A DNA stretch of 64,000 nt from Fratercula arctica (taxonomy: Eukaryota; Chordata; Aves; Charadriiformes; Alcidae). How positions within the stretch are numbered: position 1 is the stretch's first letter; each line of letters opens with the position of its first letter. The DNA lies in the NCBI GenBank assembly GCA_947846985.1, contig CANTUZ010000010.1, forward strand, positions 23,669,095 to 23,733,094, in the 5' to 3' direction. Shown here in pieces: positions 55,101 to 59,700 of this stretch. Under the pieces are notes generated by a model. It saw only the letters and a program-made list of their open reading frames with translations, ran no database searches and was not told the origin of the DNA. A program made the translations under genes and the position numbers.

Positions 55101-55963
55101 AATAGAGAAGGGTGATTCTGTAGACATACTGTCCAGGTTGGATTAGCTGTCCTACCACCTAGATGATATTTTGGAGAAATGACAGCTTCTTCACTTGAAC
55201 TCTTTTTCTGAACTACATTAGGGAAACAGATTTCTCAGAAGCTGGACCTGCAGTTTTGGGGCCTTAGTTGAGAAGCTGATAGAAGTGACAGTGTTAAGCC
55301 TAGAGACATTTTGTAGCAACTCAGTGTAAGCCTTACTCCTTCCATACCCCATAGCAAAGGAAATGTCCAGTGAACATGTTGAGTCCCCATGTATAGCCTG
55401 CAGAATGAATGACATGAGGGTTAGATGGTGGTGGGTGGTGGGGTTCCGCGTTATCTGGCCCTTTTGCACTGTACTGTGGCCCAATTTGGTGCTCATGAGG
55501 GAGAGAACACCTGCTGATGCTGTGTGGTGCATTTTGGTGCTCTGAGGGGACACTTGCCTTGGCCGTGTGAGGATGTAAGATACAGCACTGCTGTCTTTTG
55601 AGCTAGCTCTCCTCTGTCAGAACCTCTGAGTCTTGGGACCTCTTGTGGGGTAACGGGATCATGTGGCTTATTGCTCTGGAAGCTCCTGAGTCCTCTGAGT
55701 GTCACCAGCATGAGGGTGCTGAGCAAATACCTTATGGCTCTTTCCCTGTTCCCATCCAGTACATCCATCATCGGCTGATCCATCTCACTCCAGCTGACTA
55801 TGATGACTTTGTGAATGCCATCCGCAGCGCCAGAAGCGCCTTCTGCCTGACTCCCATGGGCATGATGCAGTTCAATGATATTCTTCAGAACCTAAAGCGC
55901 AGCAAGCAGACAAAGGAGCTGTGGCAAAGGGTCTCTCTGGAAATGACCACCTTCTCGCCGTGA
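19011..55963 (+). CDS. ZSWIM8: ZSWIM8, spliced coding region (exons 2-26; first coding exon not in window)
   Basis: Known role: ZSWIM8 (EBAX-1 in worm, Dora in fly) is the substrate receptor of a cullin-RING E3 ligase with elongin B/C and CUL3. It drives ubiquitination of Argonaute loaded with a microRNA paired to a trigger RNA, so the microRNA is lost (target-directed microRNA degradation). Seen here: 25 exons join in one frame of 1,758 residues plus stop, all with GT/AG introns and matching phases. The product matches recalled vertebrate ZSWIM8 almost throughout: an N-terminal block, a SWIM zinc finger (C119, C121, C128, H130 in window numbering), a long acidic disordered region from exon 10, Ser-rich linkers in exons 16-18, a Pro/Ala/His-rich stretch in exons 21-23 and a highly conserved C-terminus. 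The frame enters exon 2 one base into an Asp codon, so an upstream exon is required. Human protein is about 1,830-1,840 residues (recalled), so about 70 N-terminal residues are missing. ZSWIM4/5/6 were considered and fit less well. Confidence 0.96.
20367..20461 (+). CDS. ZSWIM8: ZSWIM8 exon 3
   Basis: Completes Arg52 and codes residues 53-83 (LYSCLANGSADEF to VKDPLQI) plus one base of Gly84. Acceptor 'cttacag', donor 'gtaaga'. It belongs to the conserved N-terminal block just before the SWIM zinc finger and matches recalled ZSWIM8 closely. Only 95 nt long. Confidence 0.96.
20462..25404 (+). other. ZSWIM8 intron 3 (4.9 kb, largest visible intron)
   Basis: I see no exon or recognisable transposon on either strand. 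It holds a 21-bp tandem duplication at 22890-22931 and ordinary AT-rich sequence. Confidence 0.8.
22890..22939. repeat. 21-bp perfect tandem duplication plus partial third unit
   Basis: The unit agattcttaaattctatgca+a occupies 22890-22910 and repeats exactly at 22911-22931, followed by a partial attctatg. It is a simple recent slippage or duplication in an intron. Confidence 0.9.
25405..25577 (+). CDS. ZSWIM8: ZSWIM8 exon 4 with the SWIM zinc finger
   Basis: Residues 84-141. It carries the domain that names the family: C119-x-C121-x6-C128-x-H130, the CxCxnCxH SWIM pattern, coded by 25509-25544. An extra Cys at 117 gives the local run CSCTC. All four expected ligands are present, so the finger should fold. 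The acceptor 'ttttaacag' and the donor 'gtaggg' bound 173 nt, and the exon ends on a complete Asn codon. SWIM fingers are thought to support protein or nucleic acid binding; in ZSWIM8 the finger is part of the substrate receptor module. Confidence 0.97.
25578..30350 (+). other. ZSWIM8 introns 4 and 5 around exon 5
   Basis: Apart from exon 5 (27368-27475), this stretch shows no coding sequence or clear repeat family. It contains a T23 run at 26880-26902. Short open frames here match nothing I recognise. Confidence 0.75.
27368..27475 (+). CDS. ZSWIM8: ZSWIM8 exon 5
   Basis: Residues 142-177 (ASAVCLRAPVSES to YLISELPQQ), 36 whole codons, phase 0 at both ends. Acceptor 'tctttag', donor 'gtaaac'. 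It encodes the predicted helical stretch following the SWIM finger and is essentially identical to recalled mammalian sequence. Confidence 0.96.
30351..30432 (+). CDS. ZSWIM8: ZSWIM8 exon 6
   Basis: Residues 178-204 (ILPTAQRLLDELLSSQ to TVCGAP) plus one base of Asp205. Acceptor 'atattttcag', donor 'gtaacc'. The following intron is largely filled by an antisense CR1 element. Confidence 0.96.
30700..31630 (-). mobile_element. CR1 non-LTR retrotransposon, 5'-truncated, antisense in intron 6
   Basis: Read on the + strand it follows, in order, landmarks of the reverse complement of the avian CR1 3' part. These include gagggGACCTCttcaacctcc near 30735, a 'tcaagaattttttcctcatgtccaat' block near 30881, 'gggaacgcaaaactgggtacaatatcctaggtgtaact' near 31138, 'agtgcccagtagaggggga' near 31180, and 'catggggtt...cctcaatgaacttcatgaggttt' near 31383-31445. 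The last recognisable part is 'cccaatttagtgttgtcag' near 31520. This is the end of ORF2 and the short 3' UTR. Many substitutions and small gaps leave no usable frame. It fills most of the 1.28-kb intron between exons 6 and 7. Both edges are approximate. Confidence 0.9.
31716..31836 (+). CDS. ZSWIM8: ZSWIM8 exon 7
   Basis: Residues 205-244 (DPTAGPSASDQSTW to FCGPSPVVF) plus two bases of Ser245. The acceptor is 'tatgtcaag', an AAG site with a short pyrimidine tract, so it looks weak for a constitutive exon; the donor is 'gtaaac'. The protein match to ZSWIM8 is nevertheless strong on both sides. Confidence 0.95.
32197..32398 (+). CDS. ZSWIM8: ZSWIM8 exon 8
   Basis: Completes Ser245 and codes residues 246-312 (DVNSMYLSSTEPPAAAEW to DQCLNYEQ). 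Acceptor 'atctacag', donor 'gtattc'. The segment has a conserved LLRPLRGREPEGIW core followed by amphipathic stretches suggesting helices. Confidence 0.96.
33313..33488 (+). CDS. ZSWIM8: ZSWIM8 exon 9
   Basis: Residues 313-370 (ITGWWYSVRTSASHSS to AVLDPTISPQ) plus two bases of Arg371. Acceptor 'cttctgcag', donor 'gtgagc'. The GWWYxVRTSASHSSASGHTGR block is one of the most diagnostic stretches separating ZSWIM8 from ZSWIM4/5/6. Confidence 0.97.
34322..34444 (-). mobile_element. Internally deleted LTR of an avian endogenous retrovirus
   Basis: On the minus strand it begins TGTCCTGGTTTCAGCTGGGA and ends GGTTAAACCACA, so both LTR termini (TG...CA) survive. Between them only about 120 bp remain, so the promoter-bearing middle is deleted. 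The LTR family is familiar from many bird genomes (from memory; the exact name was not checked). Next to it on the internal side, 34445-34460, is a purine-rich run on the minus strand (aataagggggggatac), the position expected for a polypurine tract. This therefore looks like the 3' LTR. Confidence 0.75.
34445..34800 (-). mobile_element. Decayed internal fragment of the same endogenous retrovirus
   Basis: Sequence next to the LTR on its internal side. Its composition and order resemble the pol RNase H-side region of ERVL-like elements of birds, antisense to ZSWIM8. It is joined to the polypurine tract with most of the internal part missing. No long frame survives, and an in-frame stop interrupts it, so it is inert as protein-coding DNA. 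The far edge near 34800 is a guess; no 5' LTR is seen. Class assignment is inference from recalled similarity. Confidence 0.55.
36321..37329 (+). CDS. ZSWIM8: ZSWIM8 exon 10, large exon coding a disordered acidic region
   Basis: At 1,009 nt it is by far the longest coding exon. It completes Arg371 and codes residues 372-707. The first ~70 residues (RRDLCSQLRQWQLK, then EACYFNWEEAYPIPG) are conserved and probably folded. The rest is low complexity: a basic Lys/Arg part, a Ser/Asp-rich part and an Asp/Glu-rich tail (roughly residues 640-700). Such a region is expected to be disordered and to vary between species. Acceptor 'cttcacttag', donor 'gtgagc'; without splicing the frame stops two codons later. 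Confidence 0.97.
38147..38278 (+). CDS. ZSWIM8: ZSWIM8 exon 11
   Basis: Residues 708-751 (ILFACAEALYAHGY to KVEQPPTK), 44 whole codons. Acceptor 'tcttgcag', donor 'gtagag'. It starts the helical repeat-like part of the protein with a hydrophobic EALYAHGYSNEACRLTVEL helix pair. Confidence 0.96.
39218..39397 (+). CDS. ZSWIM8: ZSWIM8 exon 12
   Basis: Residues 752-811 (GKKNKVSTSKQTW to PASTKALE), 60 whole codons, phase 0 at both ends. The acceptor is 'cctgaaacag', purine-rich just before the AG; the donor is 'gtatga'. It matches the conserved LSKAAFLLTVLSER helical segment. Confidence 0.96.
40696..40879 (+). CDS. ZSWIM8: ZSWIM8 exon 13
   Basis: Residues 812-872 (VKLAYQESEIAALL to FDVLCTP) plus one base of Gly873. 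Acceptor 'attaccag', donor 'gtactg'. It contains the conserved REGTLCDYRPVLPLMLASFIF stretch. Confidence 0.96.
41478..41561 (+). CDS. ZSWIM8: ZSWIM8 exon 14
   Basis: Completes Gly873 and codes residues 874-900 (SRPPSRNWNNEMPGDEELGFEAAVAAL) plus one base of Gly901. At 84 nt it is the shortest internal coding exon apart from exon 6. Acceptor 'cctacag', donor 'gtaaga'. Confidence 0.95.
42466..42590 (+). CDS. ZSWIM8: ZSWIM8 exon 15
   Basis: Completes Gly901 and codes residues 902-942 (MKTTVSEAEHPLL to DDQSKLKK), ending on a whole codon. Acceptor 'cttgcag', donor 'gtgagt'. The next intron carries the duplicated splice acceptor block at 43021-43214. Confidence 0.96.
43021..43214 (+). repeat. 194-bp duplicate, copy 1 (intron 15), carries a copied splice acceptor
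   Basis: Matches 46250-46443 base for base except at three positions (43031 t/c, 43073 a/t, 43171 a/g), with no gap. It contains a full pyrimidine tract and ttcttctag acceptor ending at 43203, plus the first 11 bases of exon 19. It sits between exons 15 and 16, where no exon is expected, so it is the derived copy. Confidence 0.97.
43219..43262 (+). repeat. Possible MIR-like SINE core fragment
   Basis: The words cctgtgccttaatttccc and atgtaaaacagatagtaa resemble the tRNA-derived MIR core (usual form ctgtgcctcagtttccc ... tgtaaaatg..gataata). Short and diverged; it begins five bases after the duplicated block ends. Confidence 0.35.
44089..44320 (+). CDS. ZSWIM8: ZSWIM8 exon 16
   Basis: Residues 943-1019 (ILDKLLDRESQTHK to FVEKSAQ) plus one base of Glu1020. 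The first ~25 residues are conserved; the remaining Ser/Thr/Ala/Gln-rich linker is clearly diverged from the mammalian sequence, which is Gly/Pro-rich here. Acceptor 'gttacag' after a C-rich tract, donor 'gtaaga'. Confidence 0.95.
45105..45257 (+). CDS. ZSWIM8: ZSWIM8 exon 17
   Basis: Residues 1020-1070 plus one base of Gly1071. The start (ESSQKSPCEPAVEATV) is a diverged linker; the second half (GKVPSRLALGNRGGYNGRCWGSP then KKKHT) is conserved and rich in Gly/Arg and basic residues. Acceptor 'tatgcag', donor 'gtagga'. Confidence 0.95.
46010..46232 (+). CDS. ZSWIM8: ZSWIM8 exon 18
   Basis: Completes Gly1071 and codes residues 1072-1144 plus two bases of Arg1145. It codes MASIDSSAPETTSDSS, then a Ser-rich tract SISSSSSDSLGSSSSSGSRR, then ARAKTVEVG. 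A phosphorylatable disordered linker is likely. Acceptor 'gttgtag', donor 'gtaatg'. The intron that follows is only 200 bp, and most of it is copied at 43021. Confidence 0.95.
46250..46443 (+). repeat. 194-bp duplicate, copy 2 (source: intron 18 and start of exon 19)
   Basis: Covers nearly all of the 200-bp intron 18 (from base 18 of the intron to its 3' end) and 11 bases of exon 19. It is the likely source because its acceptor joins conserved ZSWIM8 coding sequence. Confidence 0.97.
46433..46722 (+). CDS. ZSWIM8: ZSWIM8 exon 19
   Basis: Completes Arg1145 and codes residues 1146-1241 (YKGRRLESHAPHVPN to SSHVSWIT) plus one base of Gly1242. It is strongly conserved and opens the C-terminal folded region. 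Acceptor 'tcttctag', donor 'gttata', a weaker GTTATA site. The first 11 bases of this exon are part of the 194-bp block duplicated upstream. Confidence 0.96.
47485..47708 (+). CDS. ZSWIM8: ZSWIM8 exon 20
   Basis: Completes Gly1242 and codes residues 1243-1316 (QAMEIGSAALNILVECW to RALVQCKEQ). Acceptor 'actcttag', donor 'gtgagc'. Regular hydrophobic spacing (SLADRASRARDSNMVRAAAELALSCL) suggests paired helices. Near-identical to recalled mammalian sequence. Confidence 0.97.
47842..47865. repeat. T24 homopolymer in intron 20
   Basis: Twenty-four Ts inside a pyrimidine-rich stretch of the 307-bp intron between exons 20 and 21, about 150 bases before the exon 21 acceptor. Too far upstream to be the main pyrimidine tract. 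Confidence 0.9.
48016..48498 (+). CDS. ZSWIM8: ZSWIM8 exon 21
   Basis: Residues 1317-1477, 161 whole codons. The start (DNLMLEKACMAVEEAAKGG to HQWYWLYEQT) is conserved. Then come a variable Gly/Ala/Ser linker, a Val/Ala/Thr tract (VTVAAAVTAAATV) and a His/Pro-rich part that recovers homology at MPRPAVFPVP. Acceptor 'gcccccag', donor 'gtgagc'. If unspliced, the frame stays open for 36 more codons to a stop at 48604-48606. Confidence 0.96.
49111..49279 (+). CDS. ZSWIM8: ZSWIM8 exon 22
   Basis: Residues 1478-1533 (GVHPAFIGAQYPYSV to SLSSNVA) plus one base of codon 1534. Acceptor 'tctgttttag', donor 'gtaagt' with exon ending ...GCGA. It codes a Pro/Ala/Ser-rich part between the folded regions; compared with the recalled mammalian sequence there is a small local insertion near VSFPGVPVPS. 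Confidence 0.94.
49280..51602 (+). other. ZSWIM8 intron 22 (2.3 kb)
   Basis: No exon, RNA gene or named repeat recognised on either strand. It ends in the tandem cagtag acceptor. Confidence 0.75.
51603..51776 (+). CDS. ZSWIM8: ZSWIM8 exon 23 (tandem NAGNAG acceptor)
   Basis: Completes codon 1534 and codes residues 1535-1591 (GSVHAGSTFPAIQGASL to HSAYRV) plus one base of Gly1592. The acceptor reads cagtag, so splicing can follow cag (start 51603, giving Ile-Gly) or tag (start 51606, giving Arg and one residue less). Both keep the frame. I chose the first because it follows the pyrimidine tract directly. Donor 'gtaagg'. Confidence 0.92.
51777..53191 (+). other. ZSWIM8 intron 23 (1.4 kb)
   Basis: No exon, RNA gene or named repeat recognised. 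Purine-rich patches occur near 52480-52560. Confidence 0.75.
53192..53311 (+). CDS. ZSWIM8: ZSWIM8 exon 24
   Basis: Completes Gly1592 and codes residues 1593-1631 (MLALEMLGRRAHNDHP to LGLAAKL) plus one base of Gly1632. Acceptor 'tctcacag', donor 'gtaagg'. Virtually invariant in the family. Confidence 0.97.
53795..53845. repeat. A15 run and CCAA-rich low-complexity tract in intron 24
   Basis: A run of 15 As (53795-53809) is followed by A/C-rich words (accaccaaaaaaaccaacaaaccaccaacc). It may be the degraded poly(A) tail of a retroposed sequence, but no body is recognised next to it. Confidence 0.6.
54314..54492 (+). CDS. ZSWIM8: ZSWIM8 exon 25
   Basis: Completes Gly1632 and codes residues 1633-1691 (VNYVHQFCVGAAKGV to RCQQAYIQ). 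Acceptor 'ctgtgcag', donor 'gtaacg'. Part of the invariant C-terminal helical region. Confidence 0.97.
55760..55963 (+). CDS. ZSWIM8: ZSWIM8 exon 26, coding part and stop
   Basis: Residues 1692-1758 (YIHHRLIHLTPADYDDF to SLEMTTFSP) then TGA at 55961-55963. The ending RVSLEMTTFSP matches the recalled mammalian C-terminus with one change, so the reading frame is complete at this end. Acceptor 'ccatccag'. The exon continues as 3' UTR. Confidence 0.97.
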   Translation, partial: YIHHRLIHLTPADYDDFVNAIRSARSAFCLTPMGMMQFNDILQNLKRSKQTKELWQRVSLEMTTFSP

Positions 55964-56326
55964 CAGCAGGTGGAGCTCCATGGACACACAACCCTTTGCC
56001 CCTCATAGTTGTAGTTCCATTTACACCATCCTTCCTTCTGGTGTCTTTTTTATTTTCGTTTTAACTTGTTGGAAACCACTGATCTGATGTATTTATAACA
56101 TGACATTCCTCTCCAGCACTGTTGCGTGTTGGCGCTCTGCTTTGCTCGCTCTTCCTCCTCCTTCCCAGTGGGCTGCAGGCTTCAGAAGCATCAGGAAACG
56201 AGAAGGAAGTTGAGCTGGCTGCCCTGTGGTGTAGTCACCGCTTTTTTCCCTGAGCCCCTGGAGGCTGTCCTGCGAGCAATTTGCAGTGTAATTACGCACG
56301 TGTTAGAGGGGTGGGGGATTCTGTCT

Positions 56327-56362
56327 TAAATATTTATTTTGGCATTTATAAATATGTAAACT
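56327..56362 (+). promoter_or_regulatory. AU-rich patch in ZSWIM8 3' UTR
   Basis: Contains TATTTATTT and a second ATTTATA word within about 25 bases, inside an otherwise more GC-balanced 3' UTR. AU-rich elements of this form are known to bind stability factors such as TTP and HuR; a role here is inference. Confidence 0.4.
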
Positions 56363-56764
56363 TTTTTTTTTTGTATGGGCTTCTCTTAATGCACACACCA
56401 TCTCCTGTCGGGAGAGGCTGGGACTGCTGTGCACAGCCAGCGCTCCCTCCATGCCTTTCAGCACCTCCTGCTGAGAGAAGCTGAGACTGGAGTAGCAGAG
56501 CCAGGGCCACCTCTGTGGCTTTCTGCAGCAGCTGCTGAGGACAGAGGCTGTAGCTTGGGCAGTCAGAGTCCATGACTGTGCTGAGCTGCCTGGAGACTGC
56601 CAGAAGTGCTCGGGCTCTTTCTCAGGAGCATCCCTCGCTGGGCACTGCGGGCTCATAGGATGTTTTGATCCTGGTCGTTCCAAGTTGTACAATCGTGTTT
56701 CATTTGGCTGGGGTATTACTCTCCTGTAATCAGTTTCTTATCCCTTGTCTCTTCTCGTTTCCTG

Positions 56765-56770
56765 ATTAAA
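56765..56770 (+). terminator. Poly(A) signal ATTAAA for ZSWIM8
   Basis: ATTAAA, the commonest variant hexamer, lies 802 bases after the stop codon in the context cctgATTAAAcactcg. It is followed within 20-50 bases by U-rich sequence (cgttttctt, then ctctctcttctctct). It is the first convincing signal after the stop. Cleavage is expected near 56785-56790. Confidence 0.75.
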
Positions 56771-56790
56771 CACTCGTTTTCTTAGACTGA

Positions 56791-59700
56791 CTCTCTCTTC
56801 TCTCTGCTATGATGTCGACAATCTGATGGAGCTGGCCAGCTGTGTGTCACTGGGAGCTCCTGGGAGCTCTGGTGGACAGCTGTCCTGCCTTGGGAAACAG
56901 CAGTCCAGCACAGGGCAGGTGGCCAGAGCTTTTACACAAGCTGTGAGCCAAAGGTTTCTTGCCCGGTACTGCTCGGAGAATGGTGTGCCTCTGCAGAGGC
57001 TGAGGTGCGTGTGGACTGGGTCGTTGATGGGTGTCAGGGGAGTTGGTGGTGAGCCTGGGATGTTCTGCCTACACTTCTGCCAGCCACCAGGTTCCTTCTC
57101 TGGTCTTGACTTCAGTGATATCGTGTGGTAAGGCAGAGCTTTGTATTCCCAAGGTATCGTGCAAAACAATAGCTGCTCACCCTTGATGTAATTGTTAAAG
57201 AAGGCTAGCGGTCTGCTCCCATGCGCTTAGAGAGATGTTTGCTGGACTCTGCGAGATACTCAACAGGGATAGCATTGCAGAAAATTAATTTTAGAAAGCT
57301 TTTATTTTTACTCCAAGGAAATTTAAAAGGCTATTGCTATTTGTAAGTGTACAAGGACATAAATTTCAGTGCTTTTAAAACTGGAAGTCAGATGATTGAT
57401 TGATGTTAAGAACCTGATTTCTCAGTATTGTATTTTGCTTCTTACTTGGGTTTAGCCAATGACAATGGGGAGCTTTTAATTTCTGCAAGCTAGAAATGTG
57501 TGCCTGTTTGTTATTTTCAGTGATACTCTTAAAAAAGAAACAACCTCATAGGCATAGGGCAAAACAGATGAAGAGGCTCCTTTGGTTTGACATTGTGTAC
57601 TGCACAGACCAGAGAGTGTGGTTGAGGTTCCTCTACTTCTGATTGTGCAACTGTAACTATTTAAATATCTCCTTACAGGCCCTTGTGTTCCTCCATAAGG
57701 TGTCTAGTTACATGCTAGTTATAAATGCTGATGTTTGTAAGAACGTGTAAGATTATGAGCTGCCTGCTATTGGGCAAAACTGGATTTGACTGGAGAGCAC
57801 AGTCTGATCTCTGGGAAGTTTGGGTTTCTGGTTCCTGCATGTTCAGAACTGGGAAAGGAGTTTGGAGAAAATGAGTTTTCTAATAAAGTCTGATCTTTTC
57901 CTTTCTACTGCTTAGAGGGGAAAATTACGGGAAGAGAAGGGAGCATCTTTTAGAAGGAAAGATGCAGAGGGAGATAGACAAAAGCACTGAATGTGTTAAA
58001 TATCAGGAGCAGAAGTGACTGTTACTGCATTGAAGCTTTGGACTGAATAGGGAAATGAAACGTGAGAGCCTTATCTGCGATATCTATTAGAAGACTACAC
58101 TTAGACCCTGAGCAGGCAAGTTTTCAGACTATTATAATTAAAAACCACCAGGAGCATGAGAGCACTGTTACCAGTATCTTTGGTTTGAGGAAATACAGTG
58201 GAGCTGCTTATCGTGAGGTTAGAACAGACTTTATCTGGACGTGTACTTGCTTGCATTCCATGTAGTCCCCATAAGGACCGTAAAAGAAAAGAAACCACAG
58301 TGCCCATTCCTGTGCTGAAAACGTTCTCTTTTTGGTTATTTTACCCACTCTAGTCCTCATACAGATTGCGATTCCACATGACAGACCCTGTCAGAGTTGT
58401 CTTCCAGCAGCTGCAGAGCCCAAACAGCGGAAGAGCCGGGGAATCTCACCTCAGGCTGACATTGACTCAACAAGCAGCTCAGCAGCATGAGGCACAGATT
58501 AGTAGTTTCAGAAGTTTCCAGTCTTTCTCTGAAAAAAATTCTGCAGAATGAGCAGAGAGAGATGGGAGTGTGGGGAGGTGCTGCATAGTCATTCGTCCAG
58601 GTCTGACAGAACACACCTTCAGTCCTGGATCGCAGCATCTGCTCCTCAGCCGTATCCCACGGAAATATATCTGAGCAAGGACGGGAAGTCTTAGTAAGAA
58701 CAGATTTGTGCCTGGATAGGGCCTGGCCCCTACTGGTATCAAGAGAGATGAAATTCTGTGATGTAAGACCTTGCAGTGGGTTATTGCCACGTTTGGTGAG
58801 GTCTAACGCACTGTCTGTTCCTTAAAGGTAAGATGAATGAAGTTTTTAGACTATACTTCTTCCCGTGTCCTCTGTTCACAGTGACTTGCTTCCACTTGCC
58901 AGATTTATTTGCCCTTGTGACCATAGCAATTAGAGTTTCCCCTTTAGGTGTTGGTGTCTCTGGAAATAACAGCTCCATCAGGGAGTTGGAGAAGTCAAAT
59001 TTGTACAGGTGCAGATGAAACCAACTGAGAAGTGGCTGATGTCTTCGCTGCAAGATACCTGTAGGGTGGTTTGCACCGTCCAGCTAGTGCTGAAGATTGA
59101 GCTGGTTAATAGTCCTGGTGAGGGCAGCGTGCTAAGGGCAGCCTTGCACTCTGGATTAACCCACTGTCTGCATTTGAAGTTTCACGGGTACTTTAGCTGA
59201 ACAATCTGGCATGGCAGATGTGCGTTTTCATGCTCTGTCCGAGGATCAGTACACGCAGATGACAGCAGATGGTGCTCCTGTGGATACTTAGAAGCATCTT
59301 CTTAAAGATGGACATTCCCTCTGTCTCATTTGAGAGAGAGATATATACACACCCTTAGTGAGGGCCATACATCCGAAAATGGAAAGGAGAGGGTGTGAGA
59401 TGATAAAGGTGAAGTACTGGAATACTGTGGGTTAGCTCGGTAAGTGTAAGTCCCCTCTCGCTTCCCCGAGGACATTATTGGGTGGCCATGTAGTGTCTTT
59501 ACCCTTTGTCTCTGCACTCTTACCCTCCATCTGAGACAGCAGCATTTCTAGAACTTAACCTATTGGTCTCTGCATAGGTCTGAGATTGTAGGGGTAAAAT
59601 CTTGGGTTTAGTGTATTTGGTAGAAGACAAGATGCCAAGCTTGCAGCTGGACTTTTGAGTATTTGGCTTGTTGGTAGGAATGGTGTAATTTTTGCTCCTA

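Larger units (their letters stand above)
55964..56790 (+). other. ZSWIM8: ZSWIM8 3' UTR
   Basis: Untranslated part of exon 26, about 0.8 kb, from the stop codon to the likely cleavage region after the ATTAAA hexamer. It contains an AU-rich patch at 56327-56362 and a run of ten Ts after 56361. The 3' edge is inferred from the hexamer and is not seen directly. Confidence 0.8.
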
